Below are positions 11,389 through 23,041 of a DNA stretch of 64,000 bases, piece after piece. Position 1 is the first letter of the stretch, and every line of letters starts with the position of its first letter. Source of the DNA: Rhabditoides inermis (Eukaryota > Nematoda > Chromadorea > Rhabditida > Rhabditidae); contig CAWZYM010000010.1 of NCBI GenBank assembly GCA_963966185.1, forward strand, positions 580,001-644,000, in the 5' to 3' direction. The notes below the pieces were generated by a model. That model saw nothing but the letters and a program-made list of their open reading frames with translations, did no database searches and was not told where the DNA came from. The position numbers were made by a program, and so were the translations under genes.

Positions 11389-12272
11389 GGGAGAGGGAGG
11401 GGCAGCCAGTGGACACGACGACGACGACGACACACCCAACAAGTACACGCACGAGTGGCGACAACACAATATTCACGTGAATGGAATAGGGGGATCGATT
11501 GGGTGTCGCTGTGCGGACTGTTCTTGCGGAATGGAAACCGGTGGCGGCTGCAGGCTGTGGGACAGGACAGATCATATCTCATCACCCATCAGTAGACACT
11601 CGAGCTAGCGGATAATCGGGATAGTGGTTGTGGCGCGTGCTAGAGACAGACAGTTTGTAGCTCTTAGATATCTGAGATATTGAAATGTTCTTCACCAGCT
11701 AAATTTTATCTAAGAGACACCTTTATATATACATAGATTTTCTGATTTAGTTTTTTTTTCTTACTGGTTTATTCCCTTACAGATGTCAATACAAAGAATC
11801 TTGCTCTGAGTGTGAGTGAAGTCTGTAAGAGATATGTGGGGAGATTTCTGTCACAGATCTGCAGGACGTCTGTTACAGATCTGTGAGGAGTCTTTCAGAA
11901 CGAAGTTTGAAAAAAGAACAAAATAAGAAAACATATTTGTATACAAAACAATCTCATCAGCTAATGACGCTTTTTGTGTTTCCACGCACGACCAACTACA
12001 GTCATCAATTTCTCATGTGATCCTTTTATATTTAAAAGTGAGATGGATTTTCATTCAGGTTTGACCAGTACATTCTTAGCATTCATTAAAAATATTCTAC
12101 TAAATTTCGTTTATGTACAAAAATCCTGTAGTCAAGGCGTTTGCGGTGTCTTTATGCAGTTGTTGTCGTGTAAGCCCGGATTGTGTTGACAAGCACATAT
12201 GGCCAAAATTTTGTTTATTTTATGGGATTTTTTATATGTTTATTTCAGAATGAATCAAACACATGTTTCAGT
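11389..12272. promoter_or_regulatory. Intergenic region between divergent genes
   Basis: Separates the start of the ankyrin/SAM gene (minus) from mL65 (plus), so both promoters should lie here. It is AT-rich towards mL65, with two close ACAGATCTG direct repeats near 11854-11882. A TTTCAG at 12266-12271 lies 1 nt before the mL65 ATG and is a good trans-splice acceptor; another TTTCAG is at 12243-12248. Confidence 0.4.
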
Positions 12273-14374
12273 ATGCGAGCCAGCCAGTCGTTCGCGGCTA
12301 TGCTGCGCCGCGCGGCTTCGTTGAATCGAGGATTCGCTACGACGACGCGCCCGGCACTCTCTTCGCAGTCTGCCGATATCGTGAAGGAGGAGGATGTCGA
12401 ACACCAGGTTGAGAACATCGCTGCCGCCCCTGTCACCAAGCGTCCGCCTCACTACAGGTATGTCCTAATTCTGGTTTATTGTACGGGGATCGTTTCAGGA
12501 AGGTCCATCGACATCACACTGCGAAGCACTTGCTTCAGGATGAGTTCCCGGTGCGTGGTACACTTGTTTTTTGTGCAATCAGACTTGGTTACATCTTGTA
12601 TAACATATTCAGAATGCTGGAGACCTTTCGGGGTCTGGTGCTCGCTTGTACGACTACTACAAGACGGCGGAGATTGTGAACTCTCTGCCGACTGTCAAGG
12701 TTCGTACAATTTTTCTATTTTTAAAGTTTATTCATTCGATAAGTTACGGTTTTCAGGAGAAGATTGATTTTGTCTCCCCGTATGAGCGTCCGTGGACCCG
12801 CGCCGAGCAGACATGGCGACGGTGAGTGTTCGATTTCATTTTGTTGTTAATATAATTGTAAAAATATTCATGTCAGTGACTGGCACCCGTCTCTGATGGC
12901 GACGCGCAAGGCGTGGTCGGTGCCCTCGTCGCCTGCCTACTTTGACTCGCTGCGCTACTACCAGTACATCACCAAGACGCGCCTCTCCACCGACTCGCTC
13001 GACTCGTTCTACAAGGGACTCGTCCCTCCCACCGCCACCTACGAGGTAGTCTTAGCATTTCACCTTAATTTAAAAAAAAATAATCCGGGGTCCTCCTAGT
13101 CGAGAACAAGATGGGATACTTGGATTACGACAACGTCAGCGTGTTTTTTGAAAGTTGTTTTTAATTTTGGTATTTCAATTCTGAAATTCTAAAATAATCA
13201 ATTGCTTTGAGCGTCTGCTGTCGGAGTCGCTGTCGCAGCAGCTGTCGTCGACGCGGTTCGATTCGGCGGAGGAGCGCACGTCGGCCGTGCTGGCTGCGGT
13301 CCTCGACGACGCCGTCGCCTCCCTCGCACACAACGTGCCTCGACTCGCCGATATGAGGGTAAGTGTTATATTTTTACGTACGTCTTGTGAATGTCGATGT
13401 ACTTTGTACTCGTAGACGTCGACGTTTTGTCGATAGTTACACCTCTAATATTCTACGTGTTCCGTAACACCCCAATTCAGACCGCGTACGACGTGCAATC
13501 GGAGGCGTTCTGGATCCGCTCCGGCTTCATGTTCCTCTACGACGAGAAGGAGATCGGCAGCGACAAGGTGTGTGTGTCCACATTTCCATGTACGACTTGG
13601 TGATCTTCGCGTGACACAAGAGTTTAGGTGGAGAGGAAGCTGCACAACACTCAGAAGTACACTGGCGACGACCGGCGCAAGCTCGGCGAGCTCGCCTTTG
13701 TCGCTAGGAACAAGTGCGCCGCGCAGGTACTGTTTTTTTTGTTTATCTTAACCTTTACAATGAAATGGTTGTTGTTGCGCCTGCTTGATTACTAGTGTCA
13801 GCATTATTGTTGTACAGCTGCGCGCCCGCTCTGCTCTCTCGCCCCTGCACTCTCTGACCGAGTCGGCCGCGCGGCGGGAGGTGTTCCCCGAGGGAACGCA
13901 GCTCGCCGACGATGTCCTCTTTGCGCCCAGGGTATGTCATGTTACTGTTGGGTTATCAATCAATCGTTTATCCGGTTTCGTTATATCTGAATATGACATC
14001 ACAATTTTTGATTGATTATTATTTTATGTATTTATTACTGCCGGGATCAATGTGACAAAGACAAATATACAATGAATGTACAGATGAAATCAATGTGCCG
14101 GTAAATTCATCATCCAACTTTCAAGTATCATGATCCATTTTCGCTTGTACCATTTCCATAATTCATAGAATATCTTTGCTAGGAAGTTCTGTTAAACACA
14201 ATGTGTTGTAGGTGTACAATATGTGGCCGGACGAGGCGCCGCTGTGGCAGTGTCCCGGCTTCTTCGCGGAGTCGGGCGAGACGCACACTGGCGTGCGCCT
14301 CTCTCTCCTCTCCACCCTGCCCCTCACCACCCGGGCCGACGAGTTGTGGCAGGTGAGTATAAAAAGTCTAGTGA

Positions 14375-14409
<35 letters not shown>

Positions 14410-15748
14410 TATATTATATTATATACGTCTAATGAATTTGATGAGTATTGATAATCGATTGAAAGCTTTGAAATTCGGAGCCCGTAGTTAAAAAAATCGT
14501 GAAATGTGGGCAAATTGAGTTAGAAGTGATTGTTGGTGTCTATGAGTTTTGCATAATGTTTAATATCTACATGGTGATCATTGTGTCAGGTGCGTGACGC
14601 GGAGAGGAAGCAGACTCTGTCGGAGGGTATGCAGGCCGCGGCTGTGCAGGCCCTCTTTGCCACCAACTGCGCATCGGCGCACGCACAAGGTGGGGGATTT
14701 GGAAATTATACGGTTACAGACGAGAAGAAAATCATTAGACGCATGTGGTGTGAGTGGAAAAGGAAACAGGAAATGTTGATCAGCGTTTTTACGATATGTG
14801 TTTTACGGATCTTGCAGCATATCTTGCGTGCAATATGTACATGAGTAAGCGATTCTGGATAAACATTTGATTTTTTTTTGTTTGAAGCATTTCCCAATGC
14901 AATGTTGCAGGCTTCACGCAGTACACGGACGTAACGAGTCCGTTTGCATCGCAGATGATTGTGTCTGACGGTCAGCTGTTCTCGTTCGCCATCGGACAGC
15001 TCAACACTCTCGCCATCAACATTGAGTGCGACGGTGGGTGGTTTTGCTGCACTGATCGCATTGTTCTTTTGGTTAAACTAGAAGAACTCAGTTAACAGTT
15101 AACATCTACAGTTAAAGCCGTTCTTTTGAAATACTGTTTCCGTAAGCGATATATCAATAGATCACTTAATCTTTTCAATGTTCAAAATCGTAAATTACTC
15201 ACCGAAAAAATATACAAATTCTAATTCCGCAATTTTTTGTTTGTTTGTTTACTATCTTTACTCTAACTTTCTCATTATAGGTTTCTAGTTTCTACTATTT
15301 TCTTCCAGATTTTACATTGTTCGCTACTTTCCTTTCGTCCGCTGTGGCCCTGCACTGATGAGCGTTCAGGCAGTAGGCCCACCACAGTGGATGTTCTTAT
15401 TTCGATTCTATCATTTAGTCAGTAACTCTAGATATAGTACGTTGATGTAGCCTGTCTGCAGGATAATGGGCCGAAACAGGGATTCTGTTTCTTATTTATT
15501 TATTTGTGAACTACTCTCTCTGCTTTGTCAATTCCTCATTGTTGTTGTTGTTGTTGTTTTTGTTTACTTGTTGTGTTCCAGGATTTGTGAACGAGCGCAG
15601 CAACGTTGCGTACGTGGAGGGACCGGTGTCGCTGTACAGCGTGTTCCGAGATGGAGTGTTCTATCATGAGGGCGCTGAGGGAGAGAGGAAGGAGGGACTG
15701 AACCCGGCAGTCCTCTCCAGGGTACTGCAGATGCTCATGAGAGTGTAG
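12273..15748 (+). CDS. mrps-30: Mitochondrial large-subunit ribosomal protein mL65 (MRPS30)
   Basis: Thirteen exons, all in phase, give 511 residues. Exons: 12273-12457, 12499-12550, 12613-12699, 12757-12821, 12877-13045, 13212-13358, 13481-13567, 13628-13726, 13818-13931, 14212-14352, 14590-14689, 14911-15033, 15582-15748. The N-terminus (Arg-rich, no acidic residues for about 35 positions) looks like a mitochondrial presequence. FDSLRYYQYITKTRL corresponds to the WYQYFTKT block of human MRPS30, and DVTSPFASQMIVSDGQLFSF with GQLNTLAI to its C-terminal block. The protein is a structural part of the mitoribosomal large subunit. AATAAA at 15850-15855 ends the gene, and the next ATG on the same strand follows within 130 nt, suggesting the first cistron of an operon. 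Confidence 0.88.
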
Positions 15749-15980
15749 GCAGGAGGAGGAGAGTGGAGTATTGATTGATAATAGTGTGTATAGCATAGAC
15801 TAGAGTTTGCATTGTTTTTGTTGATTGTTGATTTGTGCGAGGAGAATTGAATAAACTTTTATTGTCTTTAGTGGGTGTGTTTTTATGGTGGCAAGATTAA
15901 GTTATGTTGATGATTTCATTCATCTCATTCGAATTTCTAACTTGTTATTGTTACTAACATCAAATACCATGTTCTAGTCG
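15749..15980 (+). other. Short intercistronic region
   Basis: Holds the mL65 polyadenylation signal AATAAA (15850-15855), a T-rich stretch, and TTCTAG just before the phosphoesterase ATG at 15981. About 120 nt separate the signal from the next acceptor, typical of nematode operons resolved by trans-splicing. This is inferred from spacing; the leader itself is not in the genome here. Confidence 0.5.
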
Positions 15981-16315
15981 ATGCGATGGCTGTGCGTGCC
16001 ATTTGTAGTAGCAGTGGCGGTATTGGCTTGGAATGAGTGGCTCGTATACTATGTGACACTCTCATCCTGTGATTGGCCGGACTCGGAGCAAGGAGCCCTG
16101 AGGGCATTCTTCATTGCAGATACTCACCTACTCGGAGTGTTCAAGGGACACTGGTTCGATAAACTGAGGAGGTGAGAGAGAGGGGGGGGAGAACTTATGG
16201 AAGACGTAATTCCAGAGAGTGGCAAATGCATCGTGCATTTCAAACTGCGAAATGGATGCTCGATCCGGATACCGCGTTCTTTCTTGGTGAGAAGGGTGAC
16301 GGAGGGATAGAGAGA

Positions 16316-16350
<35 letters not shown>

Positions 16351-16978
16351 GGCGTACAGGTGATCTGATGGACGAGGGAAAGTGGACGAATCAGAAGACG
16401 TTCTCGATGTATGCGACTAGATTCGGCGAGTTGTTCGGAGGAGGCGACCGACCAAAACTGATCAGTGTGGCCGGAAACCATGATATTGGATTTCACTATG
16501 AGTGAGTGGAGGGATCGGAGAAGGGAATGAAGGGGAAAGAATCCGATGGAATGAGGTGATGTTCGCAGATTGAACCCATCCCGTGTCGAGTGGTTCCGCG
16601 AGTGGTTCGGGCGGGAGAGTGTGGAACTGATAGTGGAGTCTGGCCAGCCGTTTGTTCTCGTCACTTCCATGGCGCTGGAAGGCGACGGGTGCAGGCTGTG
16701 CGCAGATGCGGAAAGGCGACTGCGCGAGATCGGTGAGTGTGGCGGACACTCTAGGCACCTCCTTTCCGATGATTTTCTCAGGCGATATGAGAGGTCGTAG
16801 TCTCTGTGAAAGTATTGTTGGAATATAATAGGAAACATTCTTTGGAAACTGCTCATTCAGCTCGCCAGCTGCGGTGTGCGTCAAATGCTTCTTGCGTGAA
16901 GGAAGGGGTGGAGAGACTGCGTCCCTATCGCCAGCCTATAGTACTGCAACACTTTCCCTTGTACAGGTGAGAGAGCGG

Positions 16979-17019
<41 letters not shown>

Positions 17020-17886
17020 GCAACCGTTCAGGCAGACGGACGCTGCGTGCGTGCGCGACGCTGACTTTGACCACGACGACCCGACGAGGGATGAGTTGTT
17101 CAAGGAAGGGTGCGTATTCTCAATGCATGTCTGAGATTGAAGGCGATGTCCGCTTTATGCTACAAAAAGACACTTTGTGAGGATCTTTTTAATGGTAGGG
17201 AGCATTCTGAGATCTGAGATCTTTTTGGGAGTGTTTCTAATTTGCCAGCAAAAAAGTTGAGTCTTTGAGACAACACGATTTCTCGCTGCTTCCAGCTACG
17301 ACTGTCTGACGCGTGCGGCGTCCGCATCCCTGATCGGCCAGCTGCGACCGCGCGCAGTCTTCGACGGACACACGCACAGGGGATGTCGCATGAGGTGCTG
17401 CTGTTGATTCTTTTGTGTAAATCTGTGCTCAAACGAGTGTAAGAATAGCCTATCAAGGCGAGGTCAGACTCGATTATATTATGTATCAAAAAGCTCTTTT
17501 TGATACAAAAAGTCACTGATATATTCTGAGGGTCTTTTGCTAGCAAAAGTTGAGTCTGACCTCTACTTTAGCGACAACGCTTTGGATGATCTGATGTTAT
17601 GGAATACTGTATACTTTTCCGTTTCAGACACAACACTCACGATCACTCGTTCTGGGAGTACACGGTGAACTCGTTTTCGTGGAGGAACGGCGACCGGCCG
17701 AGTCTGCTGCTCGCTTCCATCTCGGCGCACCATCTGCGCGTCTCCGTCTGTCACTTGCCACGAGAATCTACTGTCATATACGTGTATATAGCATTGACCG
17801 CTTTTTCACTACTTTATGTTGTGGCCTTTATTACTGTGAAATGCGGAAAAAGTCAGTACAGAATTTTGGAATTCAAATCGGAATAA
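15981..17886 (+). CDS. Metallophosphoesterase 1 / PGAP5-like
   Basis: Eight exons in phase encode 375 residues: 15981-16171, 16216-16286, 16360-16501, 16569-16732, 16861-16966, 17014-17109, 17296-17394, 17628-17886. A TM anchor near residues 4-25 precedes the calcineurin-like phosphoesterase motifs [38 protein letters not shown] and DGHTHRGC. A second hydrophobic segment ([20 protein letters not shown]) sits near the C-terminus. This two-anchor layout matches MPPE1/PGAP5, a Mn-dependent enzyme that trims an ethanolamine phosphate from GPI anchors so that cargo leaves the ER. The exon at 17014 starts inside a GA repeat with several equivalent AG acceptors. It follows mL65 closely and may be the second cistron of an operon. 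Confidence 0.86.
17461..17562. repeat. 102-bp MITE-like element with 11-12 bp inverted ends
   Basis: Ends are AGGTCAGACTC and GAGTCTGACCT, perfect inverted repeats. The centre folds as TATCAAAAAGC/CTCTTTTTGATA. It lies in the last intron of the phosphoesterase gene. Related sequence occurs at 17158-17270 in the previous intron and at about 505-660. Confidence 0.6.
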
Positions 17887-18201
17887 TTTATTTGTACGGT
17901 ACTCTTCACACATTATTTCTTGTTTTATCATCATCGTTGTTATGTTGTTTAGCATAATTGACAAAAATTTCAAAAATTGCATTCTTTTTCATTTTTTAAA
18001 GATTTTGTAAGTTTGCATTAAATTGTATTGTCTGTAAATAAAATAACCTTCATACTTCTCGCTCGTATCGCATGTGTGATGAATGGACTTTGTGAGGCGA
18101 GGCGAGGGTTTCGAAAAACACATTCACTAATCGTAATTTGTTGTGTTCGCCTTTGGCATCATTGTTTACACCATTTTGATCATATTTTTCTGTGTTGCAG
18201 G
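17887..18201 (+). other. Intercistronic region before the coiled-coil gene
   Basis: AATAAA at 18037-18042 fits the end of the phosphoesterase transcript. GTGTTGCAG at 18192-18200 lies 1 nt before the next ATG and fits a trans-splice acceptor. Spacing of about 160 nt again suggests an operon. Confidence 0.45.
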
Positions 18202-21193
18202 ATGTCAGGGTCAATGGAGGAAAGAATGCGAGCGGAAAGGCGAAAGCGCATAGAAGAGGAAACCGAATACTACAAGCTGATTATTCTCCATAATATTGCT
18301 TTGCAGGTAGCTCACACCTCTTTTTTTCAAATTAACTTTTTTACAGGAACTCGCTCTTGAAGATAAGGAAGTGGATTCGTTGAAAGTCGAAATTGCTTCG
18401 GTCAGGGAAGAGCGTAAGAAGTTGGAGATCGTTGCCACCGAGAATGAAGCTCGCGCAGCAGCTGCCCACGAATCGTACGTTTCTCACGTTTTCTTATTTT
18501 AGTTTGCGCGCACTGTATTGCCGTTATAGTGTCACGGAGGTGGATGCCGCTACCATCAAGTCTGATTCGGAAACGTCGAAGCTTCAGGATCTGACCAATA
18601 CACGTGAGTTGTGTGTAGGATATTAGTGTTTGTTTGTTTCGATAAAGAGTCCGAATTGGGTTGTTCATTAAAAAAGAGAAATGTTTGTTGTGTAGTTCTG
18701 ATGTGTATTGTTTTTAAGTGCGCGAGCGCGTTCCGGAGCTGCAGTCGCGGATGCAGGAGGAGCGCTCGAGGATCGAGGAGTGTGTGGCGCGCGTGGCTGC
18801 CATCCAACTGGACGCGCAAAACAACATCCAGAAAGGTATCATGTCCACAATATTAATATCAATTATCGTGTGTTCTTTAAAAATTCAGAGGGAAGCATGC
18901 TTGAGGCGAAGATTGCCGCTGCACGCACATCGGTCACCGATTTGTGCTCCCAGACAGTCGCGGAGGTGAGTATGAGACGCTGTGCCCAATGCGAATACGA
19001 TACATTGTGTATTTAGATTCGAGGCGAGGCGCTTCAATTGCAAGCTCAACTGCGTGATGTCACATCCCGTCTTGAAGAGGCTAAGGCGAGGACCTCTGAT
19101 GCTCGCACATTGCTCGGTGAGTATTGCAATTACTGTAGTTAGGTAGGTACAATACGCCTGTTTAGAGAAAGAGCGTGCTGTGGAGCGTGAACTGAACGCA
19201 TCTAATGACGCTGCGGTGCTGGATCGATTGATGAAGGAATCGGCCGAGCTGGAGGAAATGCTAGCGAAAGAGCAGCAGAAGCTCGAGAAGGCCAACTCGG
19301 ACAAGCCTAAGCTCCAACAAAAGGTCAACGAGCTGCGATGCGAGGCTGTTCTCGCCAACGAGCAGGCGGTACGTGGAAGGCTGAGGCGGTGACCTAGAAC
19401 AATTTGCATTCTTGAGATTGCCATGGAGAGGATGACGGAGGAGACGCGTGCGAAGAGGGCGACCGTGTTGGAGAAGATGAAGGCGAAGAGGGTGCTGCTG
19501 GAGAAGGAGAACGAGGTGATCCGCGAGAACGACGATCTACTCGAACAAGAAAAGTCCTTCCTCGAGGTGCGATTGCGAGTGTGGTTCGGGTTTCGAGATT
19601 CGAGAAATACTAAAAAAATATTTCTATGGTTCTATTCAGACTGAAACGGAAATTCAAGTGAACCATATCGAAGAGAGGTGCGAGCAGCTCCGCAAGAAGG
19701 AGCAGCAAGCTCTAGAGAAGGTAACTTCAATTTGACTATATTTTTATTTGTGTGAATAGATCTCGATAATGGAGCGCTCGGTGGCGTTTGCCAAGGAGCT
19801 GGACGCGCTCTTGACGGACAAGAAGAAGGATGAGCGAGCTGCTCTGCAAAGGGAGCTCCAGTCTCTCGCCGATGGCGTGGGCGGTGTTCGCGCGAAGCAG
19901 GTGAGACAAAGCATACACATACTATGCTATATATCGATACTAGCATGTCTATATACATTTATAAAAAAAACCAGAAACTGTTATTGTGAATTGTTTTTGT
20001 GGGCGCTTTATGTGGATAGATTCATTATGCTATCTGCTATGTTTGTGAATCGATTGTAGGCCGAGATGCGCGCCGAGTGTGATCTTCGACTGAGCATGGC
20101 TCGGGAGGAGTGCGAGCGGTCGGAGAGACGGGCGGCGGACCTGCGGGACGAGGCGAACGAGCTGGTGCAGCGGGTCGCCGCCATCGACGAGGCCCGTGCG
20201 CGCGAGGAGATGGAGAAGAAGAAGCAGGCCGCTATGATGGTGAGTAATGCGATGATGATGTGCATGCAGCATGCGTGTCGAATTGTTCATGTGCAGGAGG
20301 CGCAGATGGAGCGCACTCGGATGGAGTTGGAGCGACAGGCTGAGCGGGAGCGGCAGGCGACGCAGCTCGCGATTGCACAGAGGGAGCGCGAGGAGCGGGT
20401 GCTCGCCAGTGGACGCAAGAAGACGCTGTCGCAGCCGATGCCAATGGCCGAGTCACCCTCTAAGCGAGCCAGGGTCTACTCCACGCCGGTCAAGGCAGCC
20501 GCCGCGCCCAAGACAGCAGTAACCCAGCACGAAGCTGGCTATGAGCCTACTGCCAAGCAGCACATGATGGACCTCGGAGTACCTCGGCAGTTTCTTGATG
20601 GTGAGCGTTCGTGATATTAATTCATTTGCCGCTTGACTTCTAGATTCGACTATGTCGGACACGGACAATGACGACGACTTTGACGACCTGATCAAGATGG
20701 CGAGTGCAAAGAAGCAGGTGCGGAAGCAGCAGCGGCAGCCCACTTTGCCGACTCACAAGGTTGCGCCCAAGTCGAAGAACAGCGTGCCCACTCCATACAG
20801 AGACGATTGTGAGTGGGTGAAGAGTTGTGAGAGTGGCACGACTGATCAGACATGGAGTGCAAATTGTTCTGTTGTAGCTCCTCCTGTGCCGGTGCCGACT
20901 CGTTTCAACTCTGCCAACTCGATGGTGTTCGATCCGCACGAGATGGTCACCTCCACTCCTTTCATGAAGAAAACGGGCGCTGCAAAGGCGAGCCCGTTCC
21001 AGGCCAAGCCTGTGAACGAGGTGCGCCCTCGTCGCATCTCTTCTCGCGAGAGGCTCTCAAAGGTTGGTGGATAAGCCATGATAGGAGATGGACGATTGTA
21101 CTCATTTAGATGAAGTCGTTGACCGCGAAGACCTCGCTTCCTCCTGGAAAGGTCGAGCCTCCTCGCCCCAAGCGTGCTCCCAGGAAGAAGTGA
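18202..21193 (+). CDS. Long coiled-coil protein, unrecognised
   Basis: Fifteen exons, all in phase, give 697 residues. Exons: 18202-18306, 18347-18474, 18530-18603, 18719-18835, 18889-18965, 19017-19116, 19166-19368, 19417-19566, 19640-19720, 19760-19900, 20060-20239, 20297-20600, 20644-20808, 20878-21062, 21110-21193. Residues about 5-480 are Glu/Lys/Arg/Ala-rich heptad-like sequence. The C-terminal third is low in helix signal and holds an acidic stretch (DTDNDDDFDDLI) and a basic Pro/Lys-rich end (PPRPKRAPRKK). A rod with a basic tail would suit a structural or chromosome-associated protein such as a synaptonemal-complex-like component, but no family signature is visible. It is probably the third cistron after mL65 and the phosphoesterase. 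Confidence 0.75.
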
Positions 21194-21666
21194 ATATATG
21201 ATGACGCTGACATCCTGTTTTAGATGTGTGTAAATAAGGCGTAGTGAATTTCTGTGAATATCCCGACTGAGTTGGTGAAGTATTGTTAGAGAAAGAGATC
21301 CTTTTTGGTTATTGCAAATGTGCATTTATGATGAGACCGAGTCTGTGAATTGTTGATGTTGGAGTTACATGTGTTGCTCGTAAAGCGTTTGTTGGTCAAT
21401 GACCTTGTTGTTGTGCGTTTCTGGATTATGGATCTTGGCTTCAGGCTTGAAATTGGGGTTTTTGCGCAACGCTATCCCCAAAAAACTGTCTTGACGGTCA
21501 CCGATCGGAAAAGAGATAGAGCGTGCTTGCGGCGAGAGAGAAGACAGCGGCGGATGGCGCAACGCCCGCCCAACCTGAAATTGCACTCTGGCTAGCGAGT
21601 TTTCCCGTTCCTTCGCGGTTGCGTTCCAGGTGACAGAGAGCCGGGCTGGGTGGGGCTGAGAATGGG
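21194..21666. other. Intergenic region upstream of the collagen
   Basis: Holds the 3' end of the coiled-coil gene and the distal collagen promoter. No further gene seen. The last 80 bp are GC-rich. Confidence 0.5.
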
Positions 21667-21673
21667 TATAAAA
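21667..21673 (+). promoter_or_regulatory. TATA box of the collagen gene
   Basis: TATAAAA about 88 bp upstream of the ATG, in the context GGGTATAAAACGAG. Transcription would start near 21695-21705. A TTTCAG lies directly before the ATG. Confidence 0.6.
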
Positions 21674-21754
21674 CGAGAGGACCGGACGCATCACACACCT
21701 CCAGTCGTCTATCGCTTCGTTCTCTCTCTCCTTTTCTCTACTCGCCTCTTTCAG

Positions 21755-21906
21755 ATGGTGCAAACAGCCACCTCTTTCGGCGCCGCGTGCGGAGTGTTCG
21801 CGATCGTCGCCTGCTTGTGGGCCGGCAAGATCATCGTCGCCGACATCGACAGCATGTACACCGACGTCATGGCCGACCTCAAGCAGTTTAGGGTGAGTGA
21901 CGCTCT

Positions 21907-21937
<31 letters not shown>

Positions 21938-22084
21938 TTATTCCAGTATTGCAGGAGGTCTCCGAGGATACCTGGCTGGACATGTCCCTGCTGAAGCAGG
22001 GCGTCGTTTCCGAGGACGAGCCGGCGTACATGTCTATCCGCGCCATGTTCGGACGTCACAAGAGGAGCAACAGCCAGTGCCGTG

Positions 22085-22132
<48 letters not shown>

Positions 22133-22769
22133 CCTTCCTTCCTTTCTTTCTTTCTCTCGCCTCACCATTCATTCTACAGGTTGTGGAGTGCCCGTTCACA
22201 ACTGCCCCGACGGCCCGCCCGGACCTCCGGGACCTGCCGGAGAGAGCGGAGAGGACGGATCGGACGGAGAGAACGGCAAGATCGGCCAGCCGGGACTCGA
22301 GCTGCCGCATGTGGTCAAGGTGGAGACCGGCTGCATCGTGTGCCCGCCCGGACCGCCCGGTCTGCCCGGACAGAACGGACTCGAGGGACCGGCCGGCAAC
22401 CCGGGAGAGAAGGGCCACTGCGGACCCAAGGGACAGGACGGTCTGCCCGGAGAGGAGGGCGCGATCGGAGACCAGGGCGAGCCGGGCATGGACGGCCAGC
22501 CGGGACACGAGGGCGGCAAGGGAGACGACTGCCTGACGGGCAAGGGCGCGCCCGGACCGGCGGGACGCGACGGCATGCCGGGAGCGAGAGGCGAGGCGGG
22601 CAAGAACGGCGACGAGGGCGCGCCCGGACAGCCCGGACAGGACGGCGTGCCCGGCGAGCAGGGACGCGAGGGATTCCCCGGCACCCCCGGAACGCCCGGA
22701 CAGGTCGGAGAGCCCGGAAAGCTCGGCGACGACGCCAACTACTGCCCCTGCCCCGACAGGAAGCACTAA
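21755..22769 (+). CDS. Cuticle collagen
   Basis: Exons are 21755-21892, 21955-22081 and 22180-22769, in phase. The N-terminal hydrophobic segment (GVFAIVACLWAGKIIVADI) is the nematode cuticle collagen N-terminal domain and signal anchor. GRHKRS is a furin/BLI-4 type cleavage site. Gly-X-Y blocks follow (GPPGPPGPAGESGEDG), broken by short Cys-bearing gaps (ETGCIVCPPG, GDDCLTGKG), with a C-terminal CPCPDRKH. Cysteines beside the triple-helical blocks cross-link trimers in the secreted cuticle. AATAAA lies at about 22804. Its last 126 bp are repeated at 31820-31950 as part of a downstream duplication. Confidence 0.93.
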
Positions 22770-23041
22770 ACCCAACAATCTGTCCTTATTTGAACCTACC
22801 TACAATAAATATTTCTTTTTTGAATGTAATTTTGTTTAATTGAACACTTGCAACTATAAACTAATTTTATAGTCAATTCAATCCAATTCACGAACTCTAA
22901 AAATTAAATGCCAGTCAGTCTGACCTGCACATCATACCATAAATTTCTGATTTATACTCATTTTATTTATTGGTTTGGTTTGATTTGTCGATGTTTGTTT
23001 TGCATGATTTTTTTAATATAATGTATAGTTTGTGTTGTAGG

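Noticed and set aside
13100..13136. Extra mL65 exon (VENKMGYLDYDN)
   Set aside because: It reads plausibly but cannot be joined in phase with the flanking exons, which join to each other perfectly without it.
22196..22778. Minus-strand and alternative-frame proteins over the collagen
   Set aside because: Gly-X-Y coding DNA leaves other frames open; only the frame with signal anchor, cleavage site and Gly-X-Y is real.
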